The notes under the pieces: generated by a model
What the model saw: only the letters and a program-made list of their open reading frames with translations
What the model was told of the DNA's origin: nothing
Database searches by the model: none
Program-made: the position numbers and the translations under genes
Assembly (NCBI GenBank): GCA_035542755.1
Contig: DATKKU010000031.1
Location: 1 to 35,268 of the forward strand
Length of the DNA stretch: 35,268 bases
Direction: 5' to 3'
Origin: RYN-425 sp035542755
GTDB lineage: Bacteria > Patescibacteriota > Saccharimonadia > Saccharimonadales > UBA10212
Shown: positions 14,324 to 23,178 of the stretch, piece after piece
Position numbering within the stretch: position 1 is the first letter of the stretch
Layout: each line of letters opens with the position of its first letter

Positions 14324-14334
14324 TATACTGGAGG
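14324..14334 (+). promoter_or_regulatory. prfA -10 box and Shine-Dalgarno
   Basis: TATACT (14324-14329) directly abuts GGAGG (14330-14334), which is 6 nt before ATG 14341. The predicted start site (about 14336) would remove the GGAGG from the mRNA. The ribosome site would work only on read-through transcripts from rpmE. Confidence 0.55.
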
Positions 14335-14340
14335 ATAGCT

Positions 14341-15399
14341 ATGGATGCCAAAGAGCAAAACTTAAGAGAGGAATACGAAGGCCTGCAGGCGCGCTTGCAG
14401 GACCCGGCTATCTATTCCTCCAGAGAATATCCGGAACTGGCCAGGCGGGCCTCAGAATTAGAACAGATTGTACGGCTTTTTGACGAGAAGATTAATCTGG
14501 AGAGCAGATTGGCCGAAGCCCAAGACATGGCGCTGGTTAACGACGCCGAGCTGGCCGAGCTGGCCAAAGGCGAAGTTGCCTCCCTGCAAGAGCAACTAGC
14601 CCGCAATGAAGAGGTGCTGGCCGAAGTTTTGCTGCCTAAAGATGTAAATGAGCAGCGCAATGCCATCGTTGAAATCCGGGCGGCAGCCGGCGGTGACGAG
14701 GCCAGCTTATTTGCTGGCGAACTCTACCGCATGTACATCCGCTTTTGCGAGGCTCACGGCTATAAAACCGAACTGGTTAGCGAAAGTCCCAGCGAGGCCG
14801 GCGGTTTTAAAGAGATAATTTTTGAAGTTCGGGGCGACGGCGCCTACAAATCTTTAAAGTTTGAAGCTGGCGTGCACCGCGTGCAGCGGATTCCGGTCAC
14901 CGAAAGTCAAGGGCGCATCCACACCAGTACTGTAACCGTGGCGGTTCTACCGGAGGCTGAAGAATCCGATATAGAAATTAAGCCGGAAGAGCTGAGAATT
15001 GACGTGTTTCGGGCCAGCGGCCACGGCGGCCAAAGCGTTAATACTACTGACTCGGCAGTACGCATCACCCACCTGCCCACCGGCATTGTGGTATCTCAGC
15101 AAGACGAGAAAAGCCAAATTAAAAACCGTGCTAAAGCCATGACCGTGCTGCGTTCTCGTCTGCTTGCTCAAAAAATTGAACAGGAACAACAAAAACTGGG
15201 CGATGCCCGCCGCTCGTTAATTGGCAGCGGCGACCGCAGCGAGAAAATCCGCACCTATAACTTTCCGCAGGACCGTATTACCGACCACCGCATTGGCTAC
15301 AGTCGCTCTAACTTACCCGGCGCGCTGGACGGCCAAATAGACGACATTGTGCAGAAGCTGGCCGACTACGAGCTGCAGCTTATCAAAAGCGAGAGTTAA
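14341..15399 (+). CDS. prfA: Peptide chain release factor 1
   Basis: 352 residues from ATG 14341; an upstream TTG in the terminator loop is not credible. The GGQ motif is in ASGHGGQSVNTTDSAVRITH, which triggers peptidyl-tRNA hydrolysis. The stop-codon recognition tripeptide is PVT in VQRIPVTESQGRIHTS (PAT in E. coli), so it reads UAA and UAG. The N-terminal domain is a helical coiled region (residues 1-95). The gene overlaps prmC by one base (TAATG), so the factor and its methyltransferase are coupled. Confidence 0.97.
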   Translation: MDAKEQNLREEYEGLQARLQDPAIYSSREYPELARRASELEQIVRLFDEKINLESRLAEAQDMALVNDAELAELAKGEVASLQEQLARNEEVLAEVLLPKDVNEQRNAIVEIRAAAGGDEASLFAGELYRMYIRFCEAHGYKTELVSESPSEAGGFKEIIFEVRGDGAYKSLKFEAGVHRVQRIPVTESQGRIHTSTVTVAVLPEAEESDIEIKPEELRIDVFRASGHGGQSVNTTDSAVRITHLPTGIVVSQQDEKSQIKNRAKAMTVLRSRLLAQKIEQEQQKLGDARRSLIGSGDRSEKIRTYNFPQDRITDHRIGYSRSNLPGALDGQIDDIVQKLADYELQLIKSES

Positions 15400-16211
15400 T
15401 GACCGCTGGGCAGTTTTTACGGATGGGCACCGATGTACTCAAGGCTAATGCCGTAGCCTCGGCCCGCTTAGATTGCCTGGTTTTAATGGAAGATTGCCTA
15501 AACCGCGACCGAGCTTGGCTGCTGGCGCACCCGGAGACCAAGATATCTACCGAGCAGCTGAGAAAACTAAACAAAAGGCTGGCTCGCCGGGCTAAACACG
15601 AGCCGCTGGCCTATATCCGCGGCTTCTCGGAATTTTATGGCCGACGCTTTAAGGTCAATAAGCGTGTCCTGGAGCCCAGGCCAGAGTCCGAGACAATGAT
15701 TGACCTGCTCAAAAAACTGCCGCTTGGCTCTAAGCCAGCAATTGCCGATGTTGGCACCGGCAGCGGCTGCTTGGGGATTACAGCCGCCCTGGAGCTGCAC
15801 GACCCAAATATAGATTTATATGACATTGATAGCGCCGCACTGGCCGTGGCCAGGCACAACAGCGTGATGCACGAAGTGCACCTGCACGCCTATAAGCGCG
15901 ACTTGCTGCGCCGAGTTACTAAATCCTATGACGTCATACTAGCCAACCTGCCTTACGTACCGACGACCTGGAAGATTAACGAAGCCGCCAAGGCCGAACC
16001 ACGGTTGGCGATTTTTGGCGGCAAAGACGGGCTGGATGTTTACCGGCGATTGTTTGAGCAGCTAGCTAAGTTAGATAAAAAGCCAGCCTTTGTGCTAACC
16101 GAGTCTTTGCCGCCCCAGCACCAAGCACTAATTAAAATTGCGCGCACAGCCGGCTACAGAAAACTCCGCTCCCGTGACTTCATCCAAGTATTTTCTTATC
16201 AAAAGTCTTAG
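15399..16211 (+). CDS. prmC: Release factor glutamine methyltransferase
   Basis: 270 residues. PrmC methylates the Gln of the GGQ motif in release factors with S-adenosylmethionine. The N-terminal helical domain includes EPLAYIRGFSEFYGRRFKV, the typical substrate-binding segment. SAM motif I is IADVGTGSGCLGITAALE (about 126-143), followed by DIDSAALAVARHN. The catalytic NPPY tetrapeptide is changed to NLPY in VILANLPYVP; the Asn and Tyr are kept. It follows prfA in the common order. The stop overlaps the stop of the convergent htrA-like gene in the tetranucleotide TTAG. Confidence 0.94.
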   Translation: MTAGQFLRMGTDVLKANAVASARLDCLVLMEDCLNRDRAWLLAHPETKISTEQLRKLNKRLARRAKHEPLAYIRGFSEFYGRRFKVNKRVLEPRPESETMIDLLKKLPLGSKPAIADVGTGSGCLGITAALELHDPNIDLYDIDSAALAVARHNSVMHEVHLHAYKRDLLRRVTKSYDVILANLPYVPTTWKINEAAKAEPRLAIFGGKDGLDVYRRLFEQLAKLDKKPAFVLTESLPPQHQALIKIARTAGYRKLRSRDFIQVFSYQKS

Positions 16212-17500
16212 CTACTTGGAACCGCGGCTAAAGTAGCCTTGACGGTGATGGTCTTATCGCCGCGGATAACGGTTAGTGTTACGGTGTCACCAACTTTGAA
16301 GCGACTCAAGGCGCTGGTCAGACTGGTTTTACTATCTATAGTTATGTCGTTAACTTTGGTGATGATGTCTTTTTCCTGCAGGCCGGCCTTGTCGGCTGGG
16401 CTGCCGGCAATCACCGACGGTGTTCCGTCAGAACTCGGCACAACGTAAGCCCCCTGGTTAACGCTTAGGTTGTATTGATAGGCAACGTCCGGCGTTAGCG
16501 ATACATAACGCACGCCGAGGTACGGCTGCTGCAGCTTGCCAGTGGTTAGGACACTGTTTATAAGGCCCTTGAGGTCGTTAATCGGCTGGGCAAAACCGAT
16601 GTTCTGAGCATCAGAAGCTACAGCGGTGTTGACACCGATTACCTGCCCGTTGATATTGACCAGCGGACCGCCAGAATTGCCTTCGTTGATGGCAGCGTCG
16701 GTTTGGAATAAGTCGGTTAGATTCTCGTCGGTCTGCGTACCACTTTGGTCACCGGCCGTTACGTCGCGACCATAGCCCGAGATTATGCCGCTTGTAACGG
16801 TATTTTGAAACTGGCCCAGAGCATTACCAATGGCCACCACTCGATCGCCCACCTGCATCTGTGAGGAATCACCAAGTGTTACCGGCACAAGAGTTTTGCC
16901 CTTTAAATCGCCAATTTTTAGAAAAGCCACGTCCTGACTACTGGAGTCGCTGCTGCGACCAATCACCTGCACATTGTCGTAGCGCGTACCATCAGACAGA
17001 GTCACGCTGACGTTGGTAGTGCCGTCCGGCACGACGTGTCGGTTGGTCAGAATAATCCCATCAGCGCTGATAATAAAGCCGGTGCCGGCAGCCTGCTGAC
17101 TGGAGGGCTCAGAAAATCCAAAGAAATCCTCGGAGGTCACCTGGCTGGTAACGTTAACGCTAACCACACTTTGGCCAACGGTCTTGGCAATTTGAGATAT
17201 AAGCGTGCCTTCGTCGGATACAAATTGTTGCTTAAGCGCCGTGGAAGAACTAGCCGTGTGGTTGTGGCTATATATCATGGCTCCTGCCCAGCCGCCGAGC
17301 AAACTTACCAAAAATAGCAGCACCACTAGGCCTGCGATCAGGCCGGTTTTTTTAGAAGGCTTGGGAGCTTTTTTTACACGCTGCCAGTCGGGTTTTTTGA
17401 TAGACAAGTTATAACGGTCCGACTTTGTGGAATAAGATACAGCGGCTGGTTGGCCACCAGAAGTTTTTTTATTTTGTCTGCTAGGAGCGGTTTCTTCCAT
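16208..17500 (-). CDS. htrA: HtrA/DegP-like serine protease with PDZ domain
   Basis: 430 residues. A basic cytoplasmic N-terminus (1-50) is followed by one membrane helix (about 53-76), so the protease is anchored and faces outside. The trypsin-like triad is H155 (LTNRHVVPDG), D190 (SQDVAFLKIG) and S276 (NEGNSGGPLVN). A PDZ domain (about 325-425) contains GSPADKAGLQEKDIITKVND. It degrades or processes misfolded envelope proteins. The gene ends on TTAG shared with prmC. A 48-nt gap precedes it, with the polytopic membrane gene and the LCP gene upstream on the same strand, forming an envelope block. Confidence 0.95.
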   Translation of the reverse strand: MEETAPSRQNKKTSGGQPAAVSYSTKSDRYNLSIKKPDWQRVKKAPKPSKKTGLIAGLVVLLFLVSLLGGWAGAMIYSHNHTASSSTALKQQFVSDEGTLISQIAKTVGQSVVSVNVTSQVTSEDFFGFSEPSSQQAAGTGFIISADGIILTNRHVVPDGTTNVSVTLSDGTRYDNVQVIGRSSDSSSQDVAFLKIGDLKGKTLVPVTLGDSSQMQVGDRVVAIGNALGQFQNTVTSGIISGYGRDVTAGDQSGTQTDENLTDLFQTDAAINEGNSGGPLVNINGQVIGVNTAVASDAQNIGFAQPINDLKGLINSVLTTGKLQQPYLGVRYVSLTPDVAYQYNLSVNQGAYVVPSSDGTPSVIAGSPADKAGLQEKDIITKVNDITIDSKTSLTSALSRFKVGDTVTLTVIRGDKTITVKATLAAVPSS

Positions 17501-17548
17501 ACGCTACATATAATTTACTATAAAGCTGAAACGCTGCTGAGAATAAAT

Positions 17549-18310
17549 TTAGACCGTGGCGCCGGACCAATCCGACAGCACCAAAATTACCAGAAGGATG
17601 GCAAACATGATTACAAGCAGCTGCCGTTGCAGTAACTTGGTTAGCCGGTCCGAAGCCTCCAGATAATAAAGTGTCGCCAGGCTGTAACCTATAGTGGTTA
17701 AGATGACAATTATCTGCGGTATGGTGCCGTAATAAAGCAGCCAGTGCCCCAATATAAAGGCTAAGGAGGCCGAAAAATAAGCCCAGACGTGCGACAGCAG
17801 CGCCGTTTGGGACTCTTCAAAACTGGTAAAGAAATGGCGAGCCGACAAATAGGTAACCAGCCAGGTTCCGGCAACCAGTAGCGCCAGCGAGCTGTCACCA
17901 AATTTTAGATAAAGCACAAACAGACCAAGCAGCTGGCCTATCATAGCCTGGGCCGAAACGCTGAGCACATCGCTTCTGGGTTTTAGCCAAACCAGCCAGA
18001 CGCCGTATATAAATGTCCAAAAAAGCTGCCACCAGACCACCGACGTATTGGCCATAAACAGCACCAGCGACAGTCCCACCATAATGTCAACGCCGTTACT
18101 GACAATGTTAGCCAGCCAGTAGTGAGGCCGGACCGAAAATATGCGCCACTTGGACAGCAGTATTAGCAGTATAGCCAGGCTTACAAAATCTATGCGCACC
18201 AAAACGTAGGCTAAAATTGGCAGCATCACAAGCAGCGCCAAATGGAAAAGGTGAGAAAAGCCGCGTGTCGGCTTAATTTTGGACGGAAGTCTGGCTGGAA
18301 TTACTCGCAT
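17549..18310 (-). CDS. Polytopic membrane protein of unknown function
   Basis: 253 residues, mostly hydrophobic, with about eight predicted membrane spans and a short basic N-terminus (MRVIPARLPSKIKPTRG). No family motif is recognised. A conserved-looking loop is HFFTSFEESQTALLSHVWAY. The start overlaps the end of the LCP gene by 38 nt, so the two are translationally linked. The overlap and the position between a cell-wall ligase-type gene and HtrA suggest an envelope role, but this is inference. Aromatic-rich spans (WWQLFW, GHWLLYY) suggest an integral transporter-like or scaffold protein. Confidence 0.8.
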   Translation of the reverse strand: MRVIPARLPSKIKPTRGFSHLFHLALLVMLPILAYVLVRIDFVSLAILLILLSKWRIFSVRPHYWLANIVSNGVDIMVGLSLVLFMANTSVVWWQLFWTFIYGVWLVWLKPRSDVLSVSAQAMIGQLLGLFVLYLKFGDSSLALLVAGTWLVTYLSARHFFTSFEESQTALLSHVWAYFSASLAFILGHWLLYYGTIPQIIVILTTIGYSLATLYYLEASDRLTKLLQRQLLVIMFAILLVILVLSDWSGATV

Positions 18311-19922
18311 CTTTACCTAGGATTATAACAAAACTGGTGCCGGCTGGCGGCGTTAGCTTTACACCGCTAGGAATTGAGCCAACGGCGGTGACTTTAAAGC
18401 GCTCCTCAAGATAGTGCTTGGTGTACTTGTCCTTGCCATGAGTTAGGTCAACAATGGTAGTTGTCGCCGGGTTGGTAGTCGGGGCGTTAGTAATCGTCGT
18501 AACGTTATAGCCATAGGATTTCAAAACATTGGCCGACGCAGTAGCCAAGCCCGGAATATCGGTAGCGTTATATACGGCAACCTGGGCATTTTCATTGGCT
18601 ATAAAGCTGTCTTTTAGGGCATTTCTAACGAAACTTTGTATATCGGCGTACTGATACAGTCCGGCTTTTGGCTCTACCACCGAAGCCGTGCCAATATTAC
18701 CGGTGGTCAGATAGTCGTGCGGCGCGGTGACCAAATCCAGCGAGCTAATGCTAGCAGATGGCACTTTTTGGATAATTTGATATAGCTTTGTCATATCGTT
18801 TAACGAAAAATCGGTGTAGACGTTGCTACCCAAACTGCTTAGCAGACTGGAGATTTTTGCCGGATTGCTAAATGTCCCAGCCGAAAAGGTCTTGTCTTTT
18901 AAGGCACTCAGCAGCAGACGCTGGCGCTGGGCGCGCACAAAGTCGCTGTCGTTATGACGCTCGCGCGCAAAATATAAGGCCTTTGTTCCGTCAAAGTGCT
19001 GCTCGCCTGCCGGCACGTTGAGCGTGTAATACTGATTGGCGGTGCCTTCTATCCAAAATGTTTCGTGGGCCGACTCTTCCTCAGGCACATTGGCGTCTAC
19101 CCCACCAACGGCGTTAATCATCTGCTGAAAGGCTTTAAAATCTACCACCACGTGATAGTGAATCGGCACGCCAATGACCGATGTTAGAGTCTGGTCCAAG
19201 GCGTTTAGCCCGTCGTTTTCCTGCCCGGCCAGAGTTTTGGCGCGCGAAGACGATTTGGCGTTAGAGTAAACGGCGTTAATTTTCTCGCTGCCGCCGCCAG
19301 GTGCCATTATCCATAAGTCGCGCGGAATGCTGAGTAGCGCCACTTTATGATTAATCGGGTCAATGCTGGCCAGCATTATGGTGTCGGTCAAATCAGCACC
19401 TTCATGGCCTGGGCCGCCAACACCAAGCAGCAGTACATTAATGCGCCCATCGCCCTCGCCCTTGAGCTGATTGATATCAATGTTTTCGGCTAGCGCCGGA
19501 GCCTTTCCGCCGCCCCTAAAAAGATGGCGCTCGGTTATATAAACCTTGGCGCCAAAGTAGGCACCACCAATAATTAGCAGCGCCAGCACTGCCAGCATTG
19601 CCCGCTTCAGCCCCTTGCGTGTCTTTGGATGTTTTTTAGCAAAGCGGCGCTTCTTGTCATGCTTGTCAGCTTTATCGTCAAGCACTATCGGCTCATTTAG
19701 CAGCGCATCCACTTCGGCGGCCTCTGGAGTATGGCCCATCTCGCGCGGTGCTTGTCGCATCGGATGAAATCCATCGCTCTTACTATGGTAGTTGCCAAGC
19801 CCTTCTGCAGAGTTCTTCACTGGCCGATAAGACTTAATCGGCATGCCCAGCACCCGTCCATCAGATACAAACCCGTCTACTGAGGTCCTGTGCGACCTCG
19901 GATGTTTTTTGCTATTTTCCAT
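18273..19922 (-). CDS. LytR-CpsA-Psr (LCP) family protein with LytR C-terminal domain
   Basis: 549 residues. A long polar N-terminal region (1-105, rich in Lys and His) precedes one membrane helix (about 106-126). The LCP domain (about 160-350) contains INVLLLGVGGPGHEGADLTD, LSIPRDLWIM, NAVYSNAKSSS and KALYFARERHNDSDFVRAQR, with the Arg/Asp residues that bind polyprenyl pyrophosphate. A LytR C-terminal domain (about 440-535) starts at AQVAVYNATDIPGLATASAN. LCP enzymes attach glycopolymers to peptidoglycan. The upstream extended -10 (TGATATACT) gives a 6-nt predicted leader. It diverges from lepB. Confidence 0.95.
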   Translation of the reverse strand: MENSKKHPRSHRTSVDGFVSDGRVLGMPIKSYRPVKNSAEGLGNYHSKSDGFHPMRQAPREMGHTPEAAEVDALLNEPIVLDDKADKHDKKRRFAKKHPKTRKGLKRAMLAVLALLIIGGAYFGAKVYITERHLFRGGGKAPALAENIDINQLKGEGDGRINVLLLGVGGPGHEGADLTDTIMLASIDPINHKVALLSIPRDLWIMAPGGGSEKINAVYSNAKSSSRAKTLAGQENDGLNALDQTLTSVIGVPIHYHVVVDFKAFQQMINAVGGVDANVPEEESAHETFWIEGTANQYYTLNVPAGEQHFDGTKALYFARERHNDSDFVRAQRQRLLLSALKDKTFSAGTFSNPAKISSLLSSLGSNVYTDFSLNDMTKLYQIIQKVPSASISSLDLVTAPHDYLTTGNIGTASVVEPKAGLYQYADIQSFVRNALKDSFIANENAQVAVYNATDIPGLATASANVLKSYGYNVTTITNAPTTNPATTTIVDLTHGKDKYTKHYLEERFKVTAVGSIPSGVKLTPPAGTSFVIILGKDASNSSQTSVQN

Positions 19923-19934
19923 TGCGCAGCTTCC

Positions 19935-19943
19935 AGTATATCA
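19935..19943 (-). promoter_or_regulatory. Extended -10 promoter of LCP gene
   Basis: On the minus strand, TGATATACT (TGn plus TATACT). The hexamer ends 12 nt before ATG 19922; the predicted leader is about 6 nt. Confidence 0.65.
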
Positions 19944-19995
19944 TCCGTTTACACGGGGTTCTAAAACGCTTGTAGTCATGCCTGCCTTGCCAAGT

Positions 19996-20001
19996 TATAA
20001 T
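19996..20001 (+). promoter_or_regulatory. -10 box of lepB
   Basis: TATAAT ends 11 nt before ATG 20013; predicted leader about 5 nt. A -35 is not clear (TTGTAG at 19970-19975 is 20 nt away). Confidence 0.6.
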
Positions 20002-20012
20002 GGTATGGCTCC

Positions 20013-20678
20013 ATGAAATCAGACAAACATAAATCGGATAAAGAATATAAGCCGCCGGTTGATCCACACCCGCAGTTTAATTTGGCGCCACCCCCAGAGG
20101 GGCCCATGAGAACCATCTACAATCTTTTGTCGGGACTGGTTGTCTTTATATTTATACCTATACTAGTAGCTCTGTTTCTAACAGCCTTCGTAATCCAGTC
20201 TTATCAGGTTGACGGCGAAAGTATGGAAACAACGCTGCAAAACCATGACCGTTTAATAGTAGATAAGCTGCCCCGTACCCTGGCCAGGATAACCGGCCAT
20301 CAATATGTACCCAAAAGAGGCGATATCATCATTTTTAATCAAACCGGCCTACCCGACACCATTTATCAAAAGCAGCTTATAAAGCGAGTCGTTGGTCTGC
20401 CCGGTGACCGAGTAGTTGTTAAAGGGGGTAAGGTAACCATCTATAACAAGGCTAATCCTAAAGGCTTCAACCCAGACAAAACAACTGGCTATCATATAGC
20501 TGCATCGGTAACCCTAATTGATACCGACGTGACGCTCGGTCCCAACGAAATATTTGTCTTTGGCGACAACCGCGGCAATTCTGAGGACTCACGTCATTTT
20601 GGGCCGGTTCAGCTCAATAACGTAGTTGGCCAACTAGTACTAAGAATTGCACCCTTGAGCAATTTAGAAAAATTCTAG
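20013..20678 (+). CDS. lepB: Signal peptidase I
   Basis: 221 residues. A polar N-terminus is followed by one membrane helix (about 35-60). Box B is VDGESMETTL with catalytic Ser70, box D is KQLIKRVVGLPGD with the general base Lys124, and box E is GDNRGNSEDSRHFGPV. It removes signal peptides from exported proteins on the outer face of the membrane. The size is typical for Gram-positive-type SipS enzymes. It is divergent from the LCP gene and convergent with parB (39-nt gap with no obvious strong hairpin). The mRNA is predicted to be nearly leaderless. Confidence 0.96.
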   Translation: MKSDKHKSDKEYKPPVDPHPQFNLAPPPEGPMRTIYNLLSGLVVFIFIPILVALFLTAFVIQSYQVDGESMETTLQNHDRLIVDKLPRTLARITGHQYVPKRGDIIIFNQTGLPDTIYQKQLIKRVVGLPGDRVVVKGGKVTIYNKANPKGFNPDKTTGYHIAASVTLIDTDVTLGPNEIFVFGDNRGNSEDSRHFGPVQLNNVVGQLVLRIAPLSNLEKF

Positions 20679-20717
20679 GCACACAAACTCTACCAGCGAA
20701 CCATTTATATACTCAGT

Positions 20718-21563
20718 CTATTTATCAAGCTTTTTAAGTATGCGATCTAGCTGCGTTTTATCTTGAAATGAAATAATTAGTTGTCCACCCTTGCTGGTGT
20801 GGCGCAAACTCACTTTTGTGCCCAAACTGCTAGACAAATCTCTGACTAAAGTCTTTTCATCAGGGCTATACTCGCCTTTAGACGCTCTTCTAGCCTTAAT
20901 GACAAACTCTTCTGCTTGTCTAACAGTCCATTTGTTGTTTAGAATACAACTAAGTAATTCTTTCTGTTTGGCGTTATCACCCCTTAAAGCCAGTATTGCT
21001 CGGGCGTGGCCCTCACTGATTTTTCCCTGTCGCAAAGCTTCTCTGGCATCGTCCGGTAACTGTAGTAATCTGGTCAAATTGCTGACCGTGCTAGAGGCTT
21101 TGCCGAGTTTTTGCGATATCTGTTCAAGGCTTAAGTTAAATTGCTGTTGTAATTTTAATACCGCTAAAGCTTGCTCCAGTGGTGATAAGTCCACTCGTTG
21201 GATATTCTCTATTAGAGACAGCTCTATTTCTTCTAGTTCCTTCAGGCTGCGGACTATGGCTGGTATATCTTTTAGCTTAACCAGCCCGGCAGCACGCCAT
21301 CGGCGCTCGCCGGCGACTATTCTATAGCCATTTTTGTACCTTACAACTATGATAGGCTGCAGTACTCCATGAACTCTGATGGACTCAGCCAGGTCATTAA
21401 GCTGCGCACTATCAAACTCCCTACGAGGTTGGTCGGGGTTAGGTACTATATCGCTAATGAGTAATTTTTGTACTCGGTTCTTGTCCTGAGCAAGTATATC
21501 TGGGTCCAGGTCTTTTGGTATCAAAGATTCAAAACCCCTGCCAAGTGATTGTTTAGCTGCCAT
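20718..21563 (-). CDS. parB: Chromosome partitioning protein ParB
   Basis: 281 residues. The N-terminus MAAKQSLGRGFESLIPKD is typical. The CTPase/ParB domain has NPDQPRREFD, GVLQPIIVVRYKNGYRIVAGERRWRAAGL (the GERRWRA box). The helix-turn-helix DNA-binding region is around LEQISQKLGKASSTVSNLTRLLQLP. The C-terminal dimerisation region ends in LDRILKKLDK. It binds parS and loads SMC near the origin. It starts one base after parA. No 16-bp parS consensus palindrome was found in this window by eye. Confidence 0.96.
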   Translation of the reverse strand: MAAKQSLGRGFESLIPKDLDPDILAQDKNRVQKLLISDIVPNPDQPRREFDSAQLNDLAESIRVHGVLQPIIVVRYKNGYRIVAGERRWRAAGLVKLKDIPAIVRSLKELEEIELSLIENIQRVDLSPLEQALAVLKLQQQFNLSLEQISQKLGKASSTVSNLTRLLQLPDDAREALRQGKISEGHARAILALRGDNAKQKELLSCILNNKWTVRQAEEFVIKARRASKGEYSPDEKTLVRDLSSSLGTKVSLRHTSKGGQLIISFQDKTQLDRILKKLDK

Positions 21564-21564
21564 C

Positions 21565-22323
21565 TCAAGCCCTCTTCTCTACTTCTTTGGCCAAGGCCTT
21601 ATAGGCTCTGGCACCTTTACTCCATTTATCATGGTCGGCTATGCTGCGGCCAAAGCTGGGAGCTTCGGCTAGTCGCACATTTCTAGGTATAACTGTATCA
21701 AAAACTTTGTCTCCGAAGTAGCTCTGAAGCTCTTTTTTAACCTGTTCCGATAAGGAGTTACGGCTATCGTAAAGAGTTATTACCACCCCCATTACGTTGA
21801 GATCGGGATTAAGCGCTTGTTTAACCTGCTGCACTACACTAAGTAGCTGGCTAAGCCCTTCTAGGGCATAGTACTCTGCCTGGACTGGTATTAGCACGTC
21901 ACCTGCTGCTGTAAGGGCATTAACCGTCAAAAGTCCAAGCGATGGCGGGCAATCAATCAATATATAGTCGTAGTCTGCGCTTTGCAAAGCCCGTTTAAGC
22001 TGCTGTTCGCGCTGCTCTACTGCCACTAGTTCTACTTCTGCGCCGGCTAACTGCGCGTTGCTGGGCAGCACATATAAATTTTCTTTACCAATTTTTTTGG
22101 TAGCATCAGCTAGGTTCGCACGAGAAAACAGTACGTCGTACAATGTTGAGCTAAGACTGTTTTTATCAATGCCCAGTCCGCTGGTACTGTTGCCCTGGGG
22201 GTCTATATCGCAGACTAAGACTTTTTTGCCCATGCGCGTAAGATAGGCAGCTAGGTTGATACAGGTAGTGGTTTTGCCCACTCCGCCCTTTTGGTTTAGT
22301 ACGGCAATTATTTTTTTAGGCAT
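21565..22323 (-). CDS. parA: Chromosome partitioning ATPase ParA
   Basis: 252 residues. The deviant Walker A motif is LNQKGGVGKTTTCINLAAY (both lysines present), Walker A' region VLVCDIDPQGNSTSGLG, and Walker B region YILIDCPPSLGLLT. This is the short chromosomal (Soj-type) form without an N-terminal DNA-binding extension. Together with ParB it segregates the origin. The pair usually lies near the origin in bacteria, but no dnaA, rnpA or rpmH is visible here. Its start codon region is AT-rich with TAAATAAATA just upstream. Confidence 0.97.
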   Translation of the reverse strand: MPKKIIAVLNQKGGVGKTTTCINLAAYLTRMGKKVLVCDIDPQGNSTSGLGIDKNSLSSTLYDVLFSRANLADATKKIGKENLYVLPSNAQLAGAEVELVAVEQREQQLKRALQSADYDYILIDCPPSLGLLTVNALTAAGDVLIPVQAEYYALEGLSQLLSVVQQVKQALNPDLNVMGVVITLYDSRNSLSEQVKKELQSYFGDKVFDTVIPRNVRLAEAPSFGRSIADHDKWSKGARAYKALAKEVEKRA

Positions 22324-22423
22324 TATTTATTTAACATTCCGCTTCTAACATAAGATTAACAGATTTGGGATGCCCCGTAAACGAACTTGTGCTGGATGCC
22401 GCAAACGCGATATCTTAGTAGTT

Positions 22424-23173
22424 ATGGCTGACGACCCAGACTTCAGAAAACGCTATAGGCACGACTATGCTGCCGACCTGATTGCTCGTCGTCCGGCTGC
22501 GCCAAAACCACAACCAGAAGTGGTAAACGAAGTTACTCCGCCGGCCCCGGCACCTCCGCCGGCGGCTCAAGCGCCGGTTGCACCGCCCCAGCAGACAGAA
22601 ACGGCCGCACCTCCAATCAGCGTACCCGATTATTACAAGTTGGCTAAACCTCGCAAGCCCAAGCTCCCAGGCCGAAGTAAAAAAAAGAAAGCTGCCCTTT
22701 TTGTCCTAACTCCACTACTTCTAGTAGCAATTGGCGTATCGGCAGCCTATCTTAGTCTGGGCATCAAGCCCGGGCCGGCTAAGCCACAGTATCCCGCGAC
22801 CATTACCAGACAGGTTAAAACAGCCCTTTATTACCCGGTAAATTTGCCTGACGGCTACTCTGTTAGCAACGATTTTAAGGTTAATAAACAAAATAGCTTT
22901 TACTACACAATCAAGGGGCCGAACGGCAGCAGTTTTTATATAACGAGTCAGCCCTTTCCAGCGGGCGCTAGCTATCAATCTTTTGAAGCTCAGGTTGATA
23001 ACCAAACACAGTATAAGGCCAACATTGGCAATTTAATTGTCGGAGATCTAAATAACAACCTTATTGGCAGCATACTGACCAGTAAAGGCGTGTGGATACT
23101 GATTAGCTCGCAAGACAAAAATTCTCAGTCGCAAATCAACGATATAGCCGCTTCGTTTGCGGAATCTAGATAA
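22424..23173 (+). CDS. Bitopic membrane protein, RYRHDY family, paralogue 1
   Basis: 249 residues from ATG 22424. The N-terminus MADDPDFRKRYRHDYAADLI closely resembles that of the gene at 24467. A Pro/Ala-rich linker (21-68) and a basic stretch (GRSKKKK) precede one membrane helix (about 89-112). The external domain (about 120-249) contains TALYYPVNLPDGYSV and GVWILISSQDKN, and aligns with the domains of the genes at 24467 and 26239. Function unknown. An alternative upstream ATG at 22370 would add MPRKRTCAGCRKRD with a CxxC; its -10-like TAAGAT is at 22351. The later start is preferred because of the paralogue. It converges with the next gene (5 bp between stops). Confidence 0.75.
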   Translation: MADDPDFRKRYRHDYAADLIARRPAAPKPQPEVVNEVTPPAPAPPPAAQAPVAPPQQTETAAPPISVPDYYKLAKPRKPKLPGRSKKKKAALFVLTPLLLVAIGVSAAYLSLGIKPGPAKPQYPATITRQVKTALYYPVNLPDGYSVSNDFKVNKQNSFYYTIKGPNGSSFYITSQPFPAGASYQSFEAQVDNQTQYKANIGNLIVGDLNNNLIGSILTSKGVWILISSQDKNSQSQINDIAASFAESR

Positions 23174-23178
23174 AATAT

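Noticed and set aside
14299..14340. Upstream TTG extension of prfA
   Set aside because: It lies in the loop of the rpmE terminator; ATG 14341 gives the standard RF1 N-terminus.
20718..22423. Replication origin or parS site near parAB
   Set aside because: No parS-type 16-bp palindrome, DnaA-box cluster or dnaA/rnpA/rpmH genes could be seen.
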